From Hydrogenothermaceae bacterium (GTDB lineage: Bacteria; Aquificota; Aquificae; Hydrogenothermales; Hydrogenothermaceae), in the NCBI GenBank assembly GCA_026984415.1, contig JALSSE010000464.1, positions 1 to 6,116 on the forward strand: a DNA stretch of 6,116 nt, read 5' to 3'. The position numbers and the translations under genes were made by a program. The notes below the pieces were generated by a model. It saw only the letters and a program-made list of their open reading frames with translations, was not told where the DNA came from and did no database searches. Positions 6,028 to 6,116 of the stretch are shown here, piece by piece; the first letter of the stretch is position 1, and the number at the start of each line of letters is the position of its first letter.

Positions 6028-6116
6028 GCCTGTAACCTCTGATAGTATCAATAATAGTTAAAAATTCTACTGTTTCTTTTACATCGTGGGTTCTTACAAT
6101 GTTTGCTCCATTTAAA
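6020..6116 (-). CDS. folP: Dihydropteroate synthase, C-terminal end (cut by window edge)
   Basis: The last 31 codons of a gene entering from the right edge, ending at TGA 6022-6020. The frame reads NGANIVRTHDVKETVEFLTI and then IDTIRGYRLV. The stretch NIVRTHDVKETV is the conserved C-terminal motif of DHPS; in the known enzyme its Arg and His help bind the pterin and phosphate parts of the substrate. The enzyme joins p-aminobenzoate to the pterin pyrophosphate in folate synthesis. Its stop lies inside the first codons of cdaA, so the two are co-transcribed and probably translationally coupled. A folP-cdaA-cdaR order is seen in several bacterial groups. Confidence 0.9.
   Translation of the reverse strand, partial: LNGANIVRTHDVKETVEFLTIIDTIRGYRLV
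6036..6040 (-). promoter_or_regulatory. Ribosome binding site supporting the TTG start of cdaA
   Basis: AGAGG on the minus strand, inside the 3' end of folP, is 8 bases before TTG 6027-6025. The earlier in-frame TTG at 6051 is preceded only by A/T-rich sequence. The site supports the shorter CdaA, of the usual family length. Confidence 0.55.

Noticed and set aside
6028..6051. Longer CdaA start at TTG 6051
   Set aside because: No ribosome binding site precedes it; TTG 6027 has AGAGG at 8 bases and gives the usual family length. It is not excluded.

Overview
The window is mostly A+T-rich bacterial DNA with every confident gene on the minus strand. Lys/Ile/Glu-rich proteins and compact, overlapping housekeeping genes suggest a low-GC, possibly thermophilic bacterium. 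Something like the Aquificota (Hydrogenothermaceae) fits, but this is an impression from composition and style, and no marker here settles it.

Right part (about 4480-6116): a compact housekeeping operon read right to left. It holds the last codons of folP (dihydropteroate synthase), then cdaA/dacA (membrane diadenylate cyclase, makes c-di-AMP), then a short cdaR/ybbR regulator with one YbbR domain, then a small two-helix membrane protein of unknown function. folP/cdaA and cdaA/cdaR overlap by a few bases, so they are probably translationally coupled.

Middle (4180-4479): 300 bases without a confident gene. They hold a plausible promoter for the next leftward operon, three tandem ACRTAAA-like repeats just upstream of it, a weak A/T hairpin, and a plus-strand open frame that looks like a gene remnant and resembles the start of the neighbouring small membrane protein.

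Left part (1-4179): a second minus-strand operon of secreted or toxin-like genes. First is a Cys-rich exported protein with an Fn3-like C-terminal domain. After 25 bases comes a 704-aa exported protein: an FG-GAP/VCBS-type beta-propeller with DxDGDG calcium loops, followed by a Ser/Thr-rich beta-strand half of unknown fold. After a further 75 bases comes the beginning of a large SpvB/TcaC-type gene, the B component of Tc (toxin complex) or RHS-type toxins, which runs off the left edge. The SpvB-type gene is clearly richer in G+C than everything else here, which suggests recent acquisition. It starts with GTG and is easily missed because the window holds no stop codon for it.

The most interesting possibility is that the three left-hand genes form one secreted toxin or surface-complex cassette in which a Tc/RHS-like protein is paired with an exported propeller protein and a small Cys-rich partner. 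No TcA (injection pore) gene is visible here.
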